From NCBI GenBank assembly GCA_020049775.1, contig JAGVLO010000015.1, positions 62,001 through 126,000 on the forward strand: a stretch of 64,000 bases of DNA. The letters run 5' to 3'. Every line of letters starts with the position of its first letter. Within the stretch, counting starts at the first letter, position 1. Shown piece after piece: positions 46,018 through 56,639 of this stretch. Position numbers and translations under genes: made by a program. The notes under the pieces were generated by a model that ran no database searches, was not told the origin of the DNA, and was given only the letters and a program-made list of their open reading frames with translations. This DNA is from Alphaproteobacteria bacterium (lineage in GTDB: Bacteria > Pseudomonadota > Alphaproteobacteria > Rickettsiales > SXRF01).

Positions 46018-48279
46018 TCAGAATATCACTTGAAGGATGTTGCTATAATGGTCAGTCCAGACATCGACAGGTTCTTTCGGGTTCAATTCTTTCCACTCGG
46101 GGTTGGCTTTGTCCAGATGGTTAAAATATTTGCTGTCGCGCGCCATAATCACCCATGTGGATGGTGATTGCAGTTTTTCTTTGGGCGACAGGTCGTTAAT
46201 GTACATGGCCTTTACACCAAGGTCTTTTGCAAGCGCTCCCATTACCGGCACAAGGTTTAAGTGGCGGTTGGATACGTTGAACAGCATCAGTCCGTTTTCA
46301 GCGAGCTTGTTTTTGTAAATGGCCAGTGCCTCACGTGTAAGCAGGTGGACGGGAATGGCGTCAGAGCTGAATACGTCGATAATCACAATGCCATAATGTC
46401 CCTCCATGGCCTTTGCCAGTGAAAGTCTGCCGTCGCCCATAATTACTGATATTTTAGGTCCGCAATCTTTCAGGAAGGTAAAAAATTTCGGGTTCTGGGC
46501 AATGGATGCCACAATTGGGTCGATTTCATAAAAATCGAATGGCTGGCCTTGCTTTCCAAAACAGGCAAGGCTGCCCGCACCCAGACCGAGTACCGCTACG
46601 GGAGCGTTGCTGAGGCTCTTGTCCACATGGGCAAATACTTGCTTCAATGGACCATAGTAGGAAATCGGATTAAGCCGCATTTGCGGATCAAGCGATTGCA
46701 TGCCGTGCAGTGTTGTGCCGTGCATAATCATCATGGCGTTTGTTTCCTTGCCCTGCAATACGCGGTTGATGCCGAAGAAATTGCGTTCTTCGTATATGGC
46801 GTTTGGCACAATGCGTCCGCTGTTATTGTAGCCGGCGAACTGCACGACTACCAGCAGGCTGGCTGCAATCAGCGCAAAGCGCAGCGGGCGTTCGCTACTC
46901 ATGGTACTTAACATGAAGAATATCAGGAACAGTGCCACTGCCAGCAACGGCACAATCGACAGGCCCATCATACTGGCGCCACCATCAGGCAGTAATGATG
47001 ACAGCCAGCTGTTGATACCCTCGAGCGTATCCGGATGATCGTTTACCAATTTGGTGAAGCCAAAAAAGGCGAGGCAGAGGAACAGTGCAAAATCCATCGG
47101 AATCATGATATCGAGGAAACGTTCGCGCTTTTTTGTACGGTTGGATGCGGCGTTCCATGGGCGCATAAGCAGGCTTAAAACCAGTATCAGCGGGTATTCA
47201 ATCGGTGCGGTAAAAATAACCGGAGCGAGCAGTGAATTGAATACGCCACCAAGCATGCCGCCGAATGATACCCATAGGTAAAACTCGGTAAGGTGGCTGG
47301 CGGGAGGCTTGCTTTTTGCAAGCAGCCCGTGGCAGCCAAGCGCGATATAGAAAAAGGCGAACAGGTGCAGTATCATTACCTGACTGAGGAAATTAATCTC
47401 GAACGCCAGCGACATGATAACGAAAGGAATGATGATGACTTGCGCTTGAAACGAACGGTCGGTGAGCATGGGTTTTTTAGCAAAAGCCATGATGAAGGTA
47501 AGTAGATACAGCGCTAGCGGAACCACCCAGAACAGGGGAATCGAGGCAATGTCTGTGGTGATGTAGGTGGTAACGCCCAGCAGCAGGCTGGAGGGAAAAA
47601 AGGCAAGCGCCGTCCAGTATATACGGTTACGGTTTGTCGGCGGAGCTACGGCTTCAGATCTGCCTCGTGCAGACAATGGCGGCACGGTGAGATTGCGTTT
47701 CATCAACTGGCTGCAGGCGACAATCAGCAGGATGAAAGCCACAAACGCAAATGACCAGTAGAGCGTCTGCTGGTGAAGTGTCAGCGCAGGTTCGACGATA
47801 AACGGGTACCCCAGCAGGGCAAGCAGGCTGCCGACATTACTGGCGCTGTAGAGGAAATACGGGTTTTGTGCGTCTTTATGGCTGGTGCGTGAAAGCCAGA
47901 ATTGTAGCAGCGGCGCGTTGGCGGCCAGCACAAAAAATGGAAATCCGACGGAAAGGAACAGCGACACCAGCATCCAGCTGATAGGATATTCAACACTCAC
48001 AAAGCCAATGTCGGTCTTGGCGGCAATAGGCAGCCATACCAGAGAAATGCCCAGCAAGCCCAGATGAAGCCATACCTGCTTTTTTGCCCCCAGCCATTTG
48101 CCCGACAGGTGGGCATAAGCATATCCCAGCAGCAGCAACACTTGAAAAAACATCATGGACGTGTTCCATACGGCAGGACTGCCGCCAAGGTGGGGCAATA
48201 GGAGCTTGGATATCATCGGCTGTATGAGGAACAGCAAGAATGCGCTTGTAAAAATAGTCAGGGTGTAAATACTGGTCAT
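46018..48279 (-). CDS. Membrane-fused spermidine synthase homologue
   Basis: 753 residues. Residues about 1-490 contain many transmembrane helices (LTIFTSAFLLFLIQPMISKL at the start), in the MFS-like arrangement of fused aminopropyltransferases. Residues about 540-730 are a spermidine synthase-like Rossmann domain with VLGLGAGSLACFG, FDFYEIDPIV and VIIDVFSSDAIPVHLLT. The substrate is unknown; these fused forms need not make spermidine. Confidence 0.8.
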   Translation of the reverse strand: MTSIYTLTIFTSAFLLFLIQPMISKLLLPHLGGSPAVWNTSMMFFQVLLLLGYAYAHLSGKWLGAKKQVWLHLGLLGISLVWLPIAAKTDIGFVSVEYPISWMLVSLFLSVGFPFFVLAANAPLLQFWLSRTSHKDAQNPYFLYSASNVGSLLALLGYPFIVEPALTLHQQTLYWSFAFVAFILLIVACSQLMKRNLTVPPLSARGRSEAVAPPTNRNRIYWTALAFFPSSLLLGVTTYITTDIASIPLFWVVPLALYLLTFIMAFAKKPMLTDRSFQAQVIIIPFVIMSLAFEINFLSQVMILHLFAFFYIALGCHGLLAKSKPPASHLTEFYLWVSFGGMLGGVFNSLLAPVIFTAPIEYPLILVLSLLMRPWNAASNRTKKRERFLDIMIPMDFALFLCLAFFGFTKLVNDHPDTLEGINSWLSSLLPDGGASMMGLSIVPLLAVALFLIFFMLSTMSSERPLRFALIAASLLVVVQFAGYNNSGRIVPNAIYEERNFFGINRVLQGKETNAMMIMHGTTLHGMQSLDPQMRLNPISYYGPLKQVFAHVDKSLSNAPVAVLGLGAGSLACFGKQGQPFDFYEIDPIVASIAQNPKFFTFLKDCGPKISVIMGDGRLSLAKAMEGHYGIVIIDVFSSDAIPVHLLTREALAIYKNKLAENGLMLFNVSNRHLNLVPVMGALAKDLGVKAMYINDLSPKEKLQSPSTWVIMARDSKYFNHLDKANPEWKELNPKEPVDVWTDHYSNILQVIF

Positions 48280-48384
48280 TGTGATAGCGGCCGAAGTAAG
48301 TTACAGATTTTTTGGCATTATATTGTAGTCAAGGATACCCATATAAGCACTAATCCAAACAAGTTTCCAGCACAACCAGCGCAG

Positions 48385-51288
48385 TTGCCTGTGGTTTATG
48401 ACATGGGCGATGCCCAGCGCTGCTGGCAGCAATGGCTGGAAACGGCAGCACGTCAGGAAAAGCCGCTATCGGAGTGGATGAAGGCGGCGGTGGAAATACA
48501 CCATGCCACCTACCCGCTGCTTACGGCCGTATTCAGCAATTCGCCCTATCTTTCGCGTTTATTGCAGCTTTACCCCGATACAGCGCATGATTATGCGCTT
48601 AAAGGCGCAGACAGCGCTTATGCAAAACTGCTGCAGGAGCTTGGCGCAGTTGCACTTGTGGATATAACCCCGCAGGAACTTACGCGCATATTGCGTGTCG
48701 CCAAAGGCAGGCTGGCTTTGCTGGTGGCGCTGGCGGATTTATCAGGCGCATGGCCGCTGGAACATGTAACAGAGGCACTTTCCGCCTTTGCTGAAAAGAG
48801 TCTGACCATGGGGTTGGATGCGCTTTTGCTGGCAGGTCATAAAATTGGCGACATCACCCTCCCCGACCCTCAGCAACCTTCCGCTAACTGCGGAATTATT
48901 ATTCTGGGCATGGGCAAGCTTGGCGGTGGTGAGCTGAATTATTCTAGCGACATTGACCTGATTGTAATATTCGAGCCGGATAAACTGGGCTACAAAGGCC
49001 GTCATAACGAACAGCACTACATGAACAAGCTGGCGCATGAGCTGGTAAACATCATGCAGGAGCGCACCGCTAATGGATATGTGTTCCGCACCGACCTGCG
49101 GCTTCGCCCTGACCCAGCCTCCACCCCTCCGGCTATCAATATTGATGCCGCCTATTATTATTACGAAAGCGTCGGCCAGAACTGGGAACGCGCGGCCATG
49201 ATAAAAGCGCGGCCCGTGGCGGGTGATATTGCGGCGGGTGAGCGTTTCCTCAAGGCGCTGGCACCTTTCATGTGGCGCCGCAGTCTTGATTTCGCATCGA
49301 TTAACGACATTCACTCCATCAAGCGGCAGATGGACAGCGTGCGCAACAAGCAGATAAGCTTGAAGGGCCACAACATAAAACTGGGCATGGGCGGTATCCG
49401 CGAAATCGAGTTTTATGTACAAATCCACCAACTCATATGGGGCGGGCGCGTGCTGGTGCTGCGCACCAAGGCCACTTGTGAGACGTTGGCGCGCCTGCTC
49501 GATCATGGGTTGATTGATGCCACTACACAAAGCACGCTGCACGAAGCCTATGTTTTTCTACGCAAGCTGGAACACCGGCTGCAAATGGTTGCGGACGAGC
49601 AGACCCATACTATCCCTGACAGTGATGAAGAGGTACGGCGTATCTCGTGTTTTATGGGTTATGATTCAATAGAAGTGTTTGAAAAATCGGTGATGGAAAC
49701 GCTACAAGCCGTGCATGATATATATGCCAACTCATTCCAGAGCGCAGAGAAGCTGGGTGATGAAGGCAATCTGGTATTCACGGGCGTAAGCCACGATCCC
49801 GACACACTGGCCACCCTGCGCCAGATGGGGTATTCCAATCCCGAGACTATTTCCGAAATCGTGATGGGCTGGCATCACGGCTCAAAGCGCGCAACCCGCA
49901 CCAAACGTGCGCGGGAGTTGCTCACCGAGCTGATGCCGACATTGCTCAAGCGCCTGAGCGAAACGGTAAACCCTGACCATGCGTTCCTCAAGTTCAACGA
50001 TTTCCTGACCAATCTGCCCGCAGGTGTACAGCTTTTTTCGCTGTTTAATGTCAACACGCATTTGTTGGGGCTGATTGCCGACATTATGGGTAGCGCTCCA
50101 ACGCTGGCCGATCACCTCAGCAAATCGCCGCACATGCTCGATGCCGTGTTGCAGGCCGATTTTTATGGCCCGCTACCGACGGTGGGCTATTTGGAACAAC
50201 AGCTCGAACAGCTATTGACACCTTTAGATGAATTTGAAGATTGCATGGATGCACTGCGCCGCTTCCGCAACGAAAAACAGTTTCAGGCGGGCGTGCAGTT
50301 ACTTAAAGGTATGATAAGCGCAGAACAGGCGGCGCGTTTCCTGTCATCGCTGGCTGACCTGATGGTAAAAGAAACGCTGGATGCTGTAATTGCGGAATTC
50401 AGCCGTAACTACGGCACGATTGAAGGCGCGCGCTGCGCAATCATCGCGCTTGGCAAGCTCGGCAGTTGTGAAATGACCTTCAGCTCCGACATCGACCTCA
50501 TTTTTATTTATGACGTGCCGGATGCCGACGCGATATCCACGGGTGAAAAAGGTTTTTCAGCCAGCGTGTATTATAACAGGCTGGTGCAACGCCTGCTTAA
50601 TGCACTCTCGGCTATGGGCCGCGACGGTAGGCTTTACGAGGTGGATACACGCCTTCGTCCTTCCGGCGCCAAGGGCGTGATGGCCGTTAGTGTGCAGGCG
50701 CTGCGCCAGTATTTTGACGAATCTGCGTGGACGTTTGAATATATGGCATTTACAAAAGCGCGTGTGGCCTATGGTGACGTAAAACTCAAGGCAACGCTGG
50801 ATGAATTAATTCATGCGCAAATTACCAAGATGCGTGACGTGGAAAAATTGCGCATTGACGTGGTGGACATGCGAAGCCGTGTTGACAAGGAGTATGCGGC
50901 GGCCAGCCCATGGGACATAAAGCACGTGCATGGTGGATTGATGGATATTGATTTCATTGCCCAGTACATGATGTTGCTGCATGCCCCGCAAACGGCAGGC
51001 TCAAATCCAGGCGCTGCCTCGCGGGTTTTTAAATGGTTAAAAGAAACCAGGCGGCTGGATGCAAAACTGGCTGATGAATTAATAGAGGCAGACCGTTTTC
51101 TGGGGCAGATATTCAATATCTTGCGTCTGTGTTGTGATCGCAGGTTTGATGAAGCCATCGCCCCGCAGGGCCTGCGCAAGCTGATGGTTGATTCTGTGAA
51201 AGAGATGGATTTTGAGTCACTCAAAGCCAGAGTAATTGCTGTTGAACAAGGCGTTTTTGCTATCTATAATACCCTACTTACTAAATAA
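48385..51288 (+). CDS. glnE: Glutamine synthetase adenylyltransferase/deadenylylase
   Basis: 967 residues. Two nucleotidyltransferase domains with the paired carboxylates: LGGGELNYSSDIDLIVIFE (about 180-200) for deadenylylation and LGSCEMTFSSDIDLIFIYD (about 690-710) for adenylylation, plus the linking helices. It switches glutamine synthetase activity in response to PII. The start is uncertain: TTG 48385, GTG 48391 or ATG 48403 are all in frame and none has a clear ribosome site. Confidence 0.94.
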   Translation: MPVVYDMGDAQRCWQQWLETAARQEKPLSEWMKAAVEIHHATYPLLTAVFSNSPYLSRLLQLYPDTAHDYALKGADSAYAKLLQELGAVALVDITPQELTRILRVAKGRLALLVALADLSGAWPLEHVTEALSAFAEKSLTMGLDALLLAGHKIGDITLPDPQQPSANCGIIILGMGKLGGGELNYSSDIDLIVIFEPDKLGYKGRHNEQHYMNKLAHELVNIMQERTANGYVFRTDLRLRPDPASTPPAINIDAAYYYYESVGQNWERAAMIKARPVAGDIAAGERFLKALAPFMWRRSLDFASINDIHSIKRQMDSVRNKQISLKGHNIKLGMGGIREIEFYVQIHQLIWGGRVLVLRTKATCETLARLLDHGLIDATTQSTLHEAYVFLRKLEHRLQMVADEQTHTIPDSDEEVRRISCFMGYDSIEVFEKSVMETLQAVHDIYANSFQSAEKLGDEGNLVFTGVSHDPDTLATLRQMGYSNPETISEIVMGWHHGSKRATRTKRARELLTELMPTLLKRLSETVNPDHAFLKFNDFLTNLPAGVQLFSLFNVNTHLLGLIADIMGSAPTLADHLSKSPHMLDAVLQADFYGPLPTVGYLEQQLEQLLTPLDEFEDCMDALRRFRNEKQFQAGVQLLKGMISAEQAARFLSSLADLMVKETLDAVIAEFSRNYGTIEGARCAIIALGKLGSCEMTFSSDIDLIFIYDVPDADAISTGEKGFSASVYYNRLVQRLLNALSAMGRDGRLYEVDTRLRPSGAKGVMAVSVQALRQYFDESAWTFEYMAFTKARVAYGDVKLKATLDELIHAQITKMRDVEKLRIDVVDMRSRVDKEYAAASPWDIKHVHGGLMDIDFIAQYMMLLHAPQTAGSNPGAASRVFKWLKETRRLDAKLADELIEADRFLGQIFNILRLCCDRRFDEAIAPQGLRKLMVDSVKEMDFESLKARVIAVEQGVFAIYNTLLTK

Positions 51289-51303
51289 ACTATTGGAGTA
51301 GTT

Positions 51304-51795
51304 ATGACTAAAGCCGCTTACAGCAAACCCGCGCAGCTTGAAATTGGCGACCGCGCTCCTGACCTATCTGTTGAATTCGATAATGGTCAGAAAATCACGA
51401 CTGAAACACTCGAGGGGAAACACAAGGTGGTTTATTTCTACCCCAAAGATGACACACCCGGCTGCACGATTGAAGCGAAGGATTTCCGCGACCATATCGC
51501 CGATTTTGGAAAGGCTGGCGCCGTTGTTATTGGTATCTCCAAAGACTCGGTAAAAAGCCATGACAAGTTTAAGGAAAAATTCTGCCTCCCCTTCCCGCTT
51601 GCTTCCGACGAGCATGGCACTACCTGCGAGGATTATGGCGTGTGGGCAGAAAAGAGTATGTATGGCAAAACGTACATGGGAATTGAGCGCACTACATTCC
51701 TTGTCGATAAAAGTGGTATCATCCGCAATATCTGGCGCAAGGTGAAGGTAGAAGGCCACGTGGCCGAAGTTCTTCAGGCCGTGAAGTCTCTGTAA
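51304..51795 (+). CDS. bcp: Thioredoxin-dependent thiol peroxidase (Bcp/PrxQ)
   Basis: 163 residues. PKDDTPGCTIEAKDFRDHI holds the peroxidatic Cys; the usual resolving Cys five residues later is replaced by Lys/Asp (EAKDF), so a 1-Cys or atypical Bcp. Fold elements YFYPKDD and GISKDSVKSHDKF are standard. Reduces peroxides with thioredoxin. Fourteen bases after glnE, GGAG upstream. Confidence 0.93.
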   Translation: MTKAAYSKPAQLEIGDRAPDLSVEFDNGQKITTETLEGKHKVVYFYPKDDTPGCTIEAKDFRDHIADFGKAGAVVIGISKDSVKSHDKFKEKFCLPFPLASDEHGTTCEDYGVWAEKSMYGKTYMGIERTTFLVDKSGIIRNIWRKVKVEGHVAEVLQAVKSL

Positions 51796-52524
51796 TCAGG
51801 CCGCGATTTTTGCCAGATATTTAGGCACTACCTGCGTGGCAGGGCCATAGAGTTTTTCAGCGAATATATTATGTCCGCTGGAAGGCTCCATGTTGAGTTC
51901 CACCGTGTGTCCCTTACCGTTCATGCGGACTTCCTGAACAAATCCAGCGGCTGGATAGACATTGCCTGATGTGCCGATGGATATGAACAGGTCGCAATCG
52001 CGCAGCGCATGGTAAATCAGGTCCATATGCAGTGGCATTTCCCCGAACCACACGATATGCGGGCGCAGTCTTCCCGGCAAGTTGCAACAGCTGCAACGTG
52101 TTTCGGTGGTGATATCGTCGTCCCATTCAAACACCTCGTCACTCACCGAGCAGCGTGCCTTGCGCAGTTCCCCGTGCATGTGAATAAGCGTGTAATAAGG
52201 ATTGTCCTGCGCACTATTACCAATGGCTTTGTCTGCCTGTTCGTGCAGGTTATCGACATTCTGCGTTATTAAAAACACCTTGTGTTTTTGCGCGGCGACA
52301 AACTTCGCCAGTGCAAGATGCGCAGAATTGGGGCGGACTTCTTTTAGCTGTGCGCGGCGCATGTTGTAGAAGTCCTGCACCAGCTTTGGGTTGAGTGCAA
52401 AAGCCTCCGGCGTCGCCACATCTTCGACGCGGTGGTTGCACCACAGCCCGTTATTATCGCGGAAGGTAGAAAGCCCTGATTCCGCCGAAACACCGGCGCC
52501 CGTGAGTATAGCAATTGTTTTCAT
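51796..52524 (-). CDS. cobB: NAD-dependent protein deacylase, sirtuin class (CobB-like)
   Basis: 242 residues. NAD motif [15 protein letters not shown], catalytic His region [12 protein letters not shown] and [12 protein letters not shown], then CSCC of the zinc region, and [10 protein letters not shown]. The Tyr-Arg pair in FYNMRRAQL is the residue set that gives desuccinylase/deacylase activity in CobB and SIRT5. Stop lies right after the bcp stop. Confidence 0.93.
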   Translation of the reverse strand: MKTIAILTGAGVSAESGLSTFRDNNGLWCNHRVEDVATPEAFALNPKLVQDFYNMRRAQLKEVRPNSAHLALAKFVAAQKHKVFLITQNVDNLHEQADKAIGNSAQDNPYYTLIHMHGELRKARCSVSDEVFEWDDDITTETRCSCCNLPGRLRPHIVWFGEMPLHMDLIYHALRDCDLFISIGTSGNVYPAAGFVQEVRMNGKGHTVELNMEPSSGHNIFAEKLYGPATQVVPKYLAKIAA

Positions 52525-52575
52525 GAGGTATAGTAATGCCGAAGGCGGCTTGTTTGTCCAGCAATTTACTGTGCT

Positions 52576-52914
52576 TTAGACGTTGGTCTGGTCTTTCAGG
52601 GATTGGATAGTCCCCATCAGGTCGGCTTCATAATGATGGTTTACGCCGTAATCATGCTCCATGCGCATCTTCACATCGAGCGGCACATCCATACCGATGC
52701 CTCTTTCGATGATAGTTCCGTAATCTTCAAGGTTGAAAGATCCGCTATCGCGCGCTTCCTTGAAAGCCTTAGCCATACTGGGTTTAATGCACAGATAGGC
52801 CCAGAAAGGCTGGCCGTCTTCCTGCGTTCCGTAACATAACAACATGATGGTGCATAGCAGGTCGGCCATGGACTGCTGTGAAAGCGGCGGCGGTGTAATT
52901 TCGACCATGGACAT
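52576..52914 (-). CDS. Hypothetical protein
   Basis: 112 residues, unrecognised, soluble. Helical N-terminal part (MADLLCTIMLLCYGTQEDG) and acidic C-terminal part with MRMEHDYGVNHHYEADLMG. AGGCAG precedes the start. Follows the gene at 52928 by 13 bases, same direction. Confidence 0.55.
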   Translation of the reverse strand: MSMVEITPPPLSQQSMADLLCTIMLLCYGTQEDGQPFWAYLCIKPSMAKAFKEARDSGSFNLEDYGTIIERGIGMDVPLDVKMRMEHDYGVNHHYEADLMGTIQSLKDQTNV

Positions 52915-52927
52915 GGAAGCTGCCTGC

Positions 52928-53203
52928 CTATCCTATCCCGTGTGATGTTAACGTCGCCATTTCAGGGGTTTTCTGCACATGCAGCTGGCCAGAAACCTGA
53001 TCCGTATCAGCATGCATACTTGGAAAAGCCTTCAATTGCGACGCACCCATGCTGTTTATGGCAGCAATAAGTTCATCAATGCTCGTTTGATTCATGTGTG
53101 TTGACGCATCATGCAAGGCCGAGGCGGCCATCCTGCTAATACCATCACCTGATGTGGCCCCCGGTAAAGCAACTGCAGATGCTTCTCTAAGAGAAACAAC
53201 CAT
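52928..53203 (-). CDS. Small hypothetical protein
   Basis: 91 residues, unrecognised. GGGGAGTGTAGG is a good ribosome site. Ala/Ser-rich N-terminus (SRMAASALHDASTHM) and helix SIDELIAAINSMGASQLKAF. Likely first gene of a pair with 52576-52914. Confidence 0.5.
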   Translation of the reverse strand: MVVSLREASAVALPGATSGDGISRMAASALHDASTHMNQTSIDELIAAINSMGASQLKAFPSMHADTDQVSGQLHVQKTPEMATLTSHGIG

Positions 53204-53555
53204 ACCTACACTCCCCGTTTAAGTCTCAAATTCAGTAAAATTAAAAAATTTAATTCTAACTAAGTATTGTACTGAGACTATGTTTAGGCGCTGCTTTTTT
53301 AGTATTCTTATAATCAGGCTGTATTGAGTAAGTTCGCTTGCTTTTATTCAGCACCTTACTGCACCATATACTAGTTAGATAAAAAATTCAAGTACATGTA
53401 GCGCAGCAACTGGTTAACAAATATTGACATTTTTTGCTGATATTGATTGTTAGAACAAAGCGCGAAATCATTAAGCTACACAGCTTAGATATTTGAAAAC
53501 AATATTTTTTGCACAGGATGTGGCAAAAATATTAACATCATTGCGTAAACGCGTA
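53204..53555. other. AT-rich intergenic region
   Basis: 352 bases between the small protein and the pseudopilin, both leftward. A short stem TAAGCT-ACAC-AGCTTA lies at about 53473-53488; TTGACA at about 53423 has no convincing -10. No gene or RNA seen. Confidence 0.5.
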
Positions 53556-54356
53556 CTAACGCATTCCTATATCAGCGGGTGAAAACATCTGTGACCTTAC
53601 CCAGTAACGCAGCACATCATCAAAGCCGCTGGCGCTTGTGGAGGTGCTTCCTGTGTGTGGACGCATGATGAATGTGTTATCGAAGGTGGTGGCGGTGGCA
53701 TTCTCATCGCAGTAGCAATTCATTAGCTCATCGGTATTGCTGGAACGCGCCGACTTTCGCAGTCCGCTAAGCTGGAATGCGCCGTGGCCGTTGTTGCCGT
53801 GGCTGATAATCACAGCGATGGCGTTGGTTGTTCGGTTTTCGCTTGCACCGTCCAGCACCGTGATGCTGCCGATGGTCGTGCTGGTGACCGGATAGGTGGT
53901 GAAGGCCAGCGGTGCCGTCATGCGTATATCCACTACATAGCTGAAGCGCCCACCCCACGGGTCGAACATATAATCATCCGGCAGGCCGAGGCTTTTTATA
54001 GGCACAACACCGCCCGCAGTATTTTCCGTGTCGTTGAAATTAGCGGCGGGGTCGCCGTCACACGTGCCGTTATTAGCAGCTTCTAGGCCGAATTTTTCTT
54101 CAGATAATGCAATCGCTCCATCTGCCGGACATGGCAGCCGGTTATTCTGGCGGCGGAATTTTATCATCGCCTCCTGAATGGCATCCATCTTGGATTGCAA
54201 CTCACTTTGCTTGCTGCGGCGTAATTCCTGCGTCATGATAGCAAGCACGCCACCCGCTACCAGCGAAAGCACCAGAAGCACGATGGAAAGCTCCAGTAGC
54301 GTGAAGCCGCGCTCATGTGTGGCTGCTGTTTTTCTGTAATGTCTGAATAAACGCAT
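53556..54356 (-). CDS. Pseudopilin-like protein with prepilin N-terminus
   Basis: 266 residues from ATG 54356; a GTG at 54422 would add 22 residues. Short basic leader ending RG, then FTLLELSIVLLVLSLVAGGV: a class III signal with Gly before the hydrophobic helix and Glu at position 5 of the mature chain. The rest is a soluble domain with the WGGRFSYVVDIR region. It may belong to a type II secretion or type IV pilus-like system; no such genes are adjacent. Confidence 0.72.
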   Translation of the reverse strand: MRLFRHYRKTAATHERGFTLLELSIVLLVLSLVAGGVLAIMTQELRRSKQSELQSKMDAIQEAMIKFRRQNNRLPCPADGAIALSEEKFGLEAANNGTCDGDPAANFNDTENTAGGVVPIKSLGLPDDYMFDPWGGRFSYVVDIRMTAPLAFTTYPVTSTTIGSITVLDGASENRTTNAIAVIISHGNNGHGAFQLSGLRKSARSSNTDELMNCYCDENATATTFDNTFIMRPHTGSTSTSASGFDDVLRYWVRSQMFSPADIGMR

Positions 54357-54515
54357 ACGATATTGTAGCACTGTGTTTGTGTAACCGGAATTTTTATTTA
54401 AACCATAGTCATTAAAAAGCACTTAACCTGCCTATTTCCTCTTTGCCTTGCCAATGTACAAACGTTATAAAGAGTGCAGTTTTAATTTTGCCTAAACTGT
54501 TTATTTAGTTTTTAC

Positions 54516-55817
54516 ATGGACGCATCAGACAAACTGCTTCAACGCCTTTCGCTTAGCTCAGAAGAGCTGGTAGCAGCCCTCACCACGCCCGAATTTTACG
54601 TCGAAATTCTGATGATTGGTGTCTCCGTGGCACTGGCATTCCTTATTGCCGTGCTGGTGCGCCGCCGTTTGAAACATCACCTGAGGGTGCATCCTCCGGT
54701 GCGGCTCGACCCAGAAATCATCCTGCGGCCTGCCTCCCTGCTGTCGCCGTTGCTCGCTATTTTATACCTCAGCATTATTAAACCCTTTGCCGAACGTTAT
54801 GGTGACGGCGGTATCTGGGTGAATGCCGTGGTGCAACTGTTGTTTGCTTATGTCATCGCAAAGGCTGCGCTTATTCTTGTGCAATCCCGGCCTGTGGCGT
54901 ACCTGATTGCCATTGTGGTCATGGTGCTGGCGGTGCTTGATGTTACCGGTTTTATGAAAGACACGGTAAGCTACCTCGATTCCATGTCGTTTGGCGTGGG
55001 CAGCCTGAACCTGTCAATATTACAGATATTGCAAGGCTCGGTTATCCTTGTCATCGTGTTCTGGATTGCCGGTGCCTTTTCCCGAACCTTGGAAACCTAC
55101 CTGCGCCGCAGCTCCAGCCTCAGCTATAACGCACGTGAGCTGACGGTAAAATTCTTCAAGATTCTGGTATATTTTATCGCCGTGATGGTGACGCTTTCCG
55201 CCATGGGCGTTGACCTTACCGCTTTTGCCGTATTCGGTGGTGCGCTCGGTGTCGGTATCGGTCTTGGCTTGCAGAAAATCACCGCCAACTTCGTCAGCGG
55301 CATTACCCTGTTGCTGGAAAAATCCATCCAGATTGGTGACCTTATTGAAATGGGAGGAATCGACGGACATGTGCGTCAGCTCAATATACGCTATGCACTG
55401 CTGGAAACGTTTGATGGCCGTGAAATCCTGGTTCCTAACGAAGAGCTGATTTCAACCAAGGTGATTAACTGGACACACAGCAACTATCTTGCGCGTGTGG
55501 AAGTGAATGTGCGCGTTGCCTATGACAGCAACCCGAGACAGGTTATCGATCTGATGCTGGAAGCCGCACGTGAATACAAGCTATGCCTGAAAAACCCTAA
55601 ACCCAACTGTTTCCTGCGCGAATTTGCCGAGAGCAGCCTGAACTTCACCCTTTTCTTCTGGATTCCCGATGTGCGCGAAGGCCGCATGGGGCCGCAGAGC
55701 GATGTGATGATGACTATACTGGATAAGTTTCAGGCTGCCGGTGTGCGCATTTCCTTTCCGCAGCGCGAGATGCACATTGTTTCCGGCGATACTCAGGAAC
55801 TGAGTAACAAAGCTTAG
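54516..55817 (+). CDS. MscS-family mechanosensitive channel
   Basis: 433 residues. Several N-terminal helices (about 30-200), then the pore helix and beta domain: FGGALGVGIGLGLQKITANF (about 240-260), LLLEKSIQIGDLIEMGGIDG, and YALLETFDGREILVPNEELI. These are the MscS core; the extra N-terminal helices put it in the longer YbdG/YjeP-like group. It releases solutes on osmotic downshock. The stop is shared with the convergent gene. Confidence 0.9.
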   Translation: MDASDKLLQRLSLSSEELVAALTTPEFYVEILMIGVSVALAFLIAVLVRRRLKHHLRVHPPVRLDPEIILRPASLLSPLLAILYLSIIKPFAERYGDGGIWVNAVVQLLFAYVIAKAALILVQSRPVAYLIAIVVMVLAVLDVTGFMKDTVSYLDSMSFGVGSLNLSILQILQGSVILVIVFWIAGAFSRTLETYLRRSSSLSYNARELTVKFFKILVYFIAVMVTLSAMGVDLTAFAVFGGALGVGIGLGLQKITANFVSGITLLLEKSIQIGDLIEMGGIDGHVRQLNIRYALLETFDGREILVPNEELISTKVINWTHSNYLARVEVNVRVAYDSNPRQVIDLMLEAAREYKLCLKNPKPNCFLREFAESSLNFTLFFWIPDVREGRMGPQSDVMMTILDKFQAAGVRISFPQREMHIVSGDTQELSNKA

Positions 55818-56476
55818 TAGCCGCCTCTGCGCCCAGTATCCGGACGGATATTGCTCAATTCCTTGCGCCACTGGGCAAAGATGCCTTCGGTCAGTTCCTT
55901 CCGGTTTACGAAGGACGGGCGGTCTCTGTCGGGTTTAAGTTCCGGTGGCGGTGGTGCTACGCGGGCTTTCACCTGCCTGAATACCTCTGGCATGGCGTCC
56001 ATCATATCCAGTGCCTTGCCCATATTCTCTACGGCGGACTGCATGGAAATGCTGACCATCCTTTCGCGTTTGCCAAGTTCAGCAAGTACGGGTTTTAGTT
56101 CTGCTGCGGCGGTTTTGATGCGGTCACTGCCGTAATCTGTTGCGGCAACCGCATTCATAAATTTTTCAAAAGCCGCAATGCCACGCTTGATCATACCCTG
56201 CTTTGATTTGTAGTAGGTATCCATCTCACGTTCATGGTCATCCTGCGGAATATCGGTGAATTCCATGCCTGCTGCGCCGCGTGTAATGTTGACTTTAGGA
56301 GCGTATTTCTCGCCAATCATGTCATACATCACGCGCTCTTCATCCATCACATTATGAAAAGCAGCCAGCGAAGCGACTACCTCTGCCACAGCACCATTTT
56401 TACGTTGTGCCTTTACGTGGTTTCCCCACCTGAATTCCATTCCGTCAAAACCGATTTCGTCTTTTGGGTCATCCAT
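55814..56476 (-). CDS. Hypothetical protein
   Basis: 220 residues, unrecognised, soluble and largely helical: VAEVVASLAAFHNVMDEERV, KQGMIKRGIAAFEKFMNAVA, MSAVENMGKALDMM-like segment, and a Pro-rich stretch APPPPELKP before the C-terminal EGIFAQWRKELSN. AGGGAGCAAG precedes ATG. Confidence 0.6.
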   Translation of the reverse strand: MDDPKDEIGFDGMEFRWGNHVKAQRKNGAVAEVVASLAAFHNVMDEERVMYDMIGEKYAPKVNITRGAAGMEFTDIPQDDHEREMDTYYKSKQGMIKRGIAAFEKFMNAVAATDYGSDRIKTAAAELKPVLAELGKRERMVSISMQSAVENMGKALDMMDAMPEVFRQVKARVAPPPPELKPDRDRPSFVNRKELTEGIFAQWRKELSNIRPDTGRRGGY

Positions 56477-56639
56477 GGTCTTGCTCCCTGCGGTTTTTTA
56501 CTTTTTTTATAGGTCCAATGTACCCCAAATTACTTAATAATATTGATATAATGCCTAAAATGCTGTGTTTTTGGCGTAGAAAATAGCAAAAAAATAGTAT
56601 AACATGCTGACCTATTTAAAAACTTCAGGATACGGAATT

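Noticed and set aside
48742-49542. 266-residue leftward frame in glnE
   Set aside because: Opposite the conserved nucleotidyltransferase domain; no ribosome site or homology.
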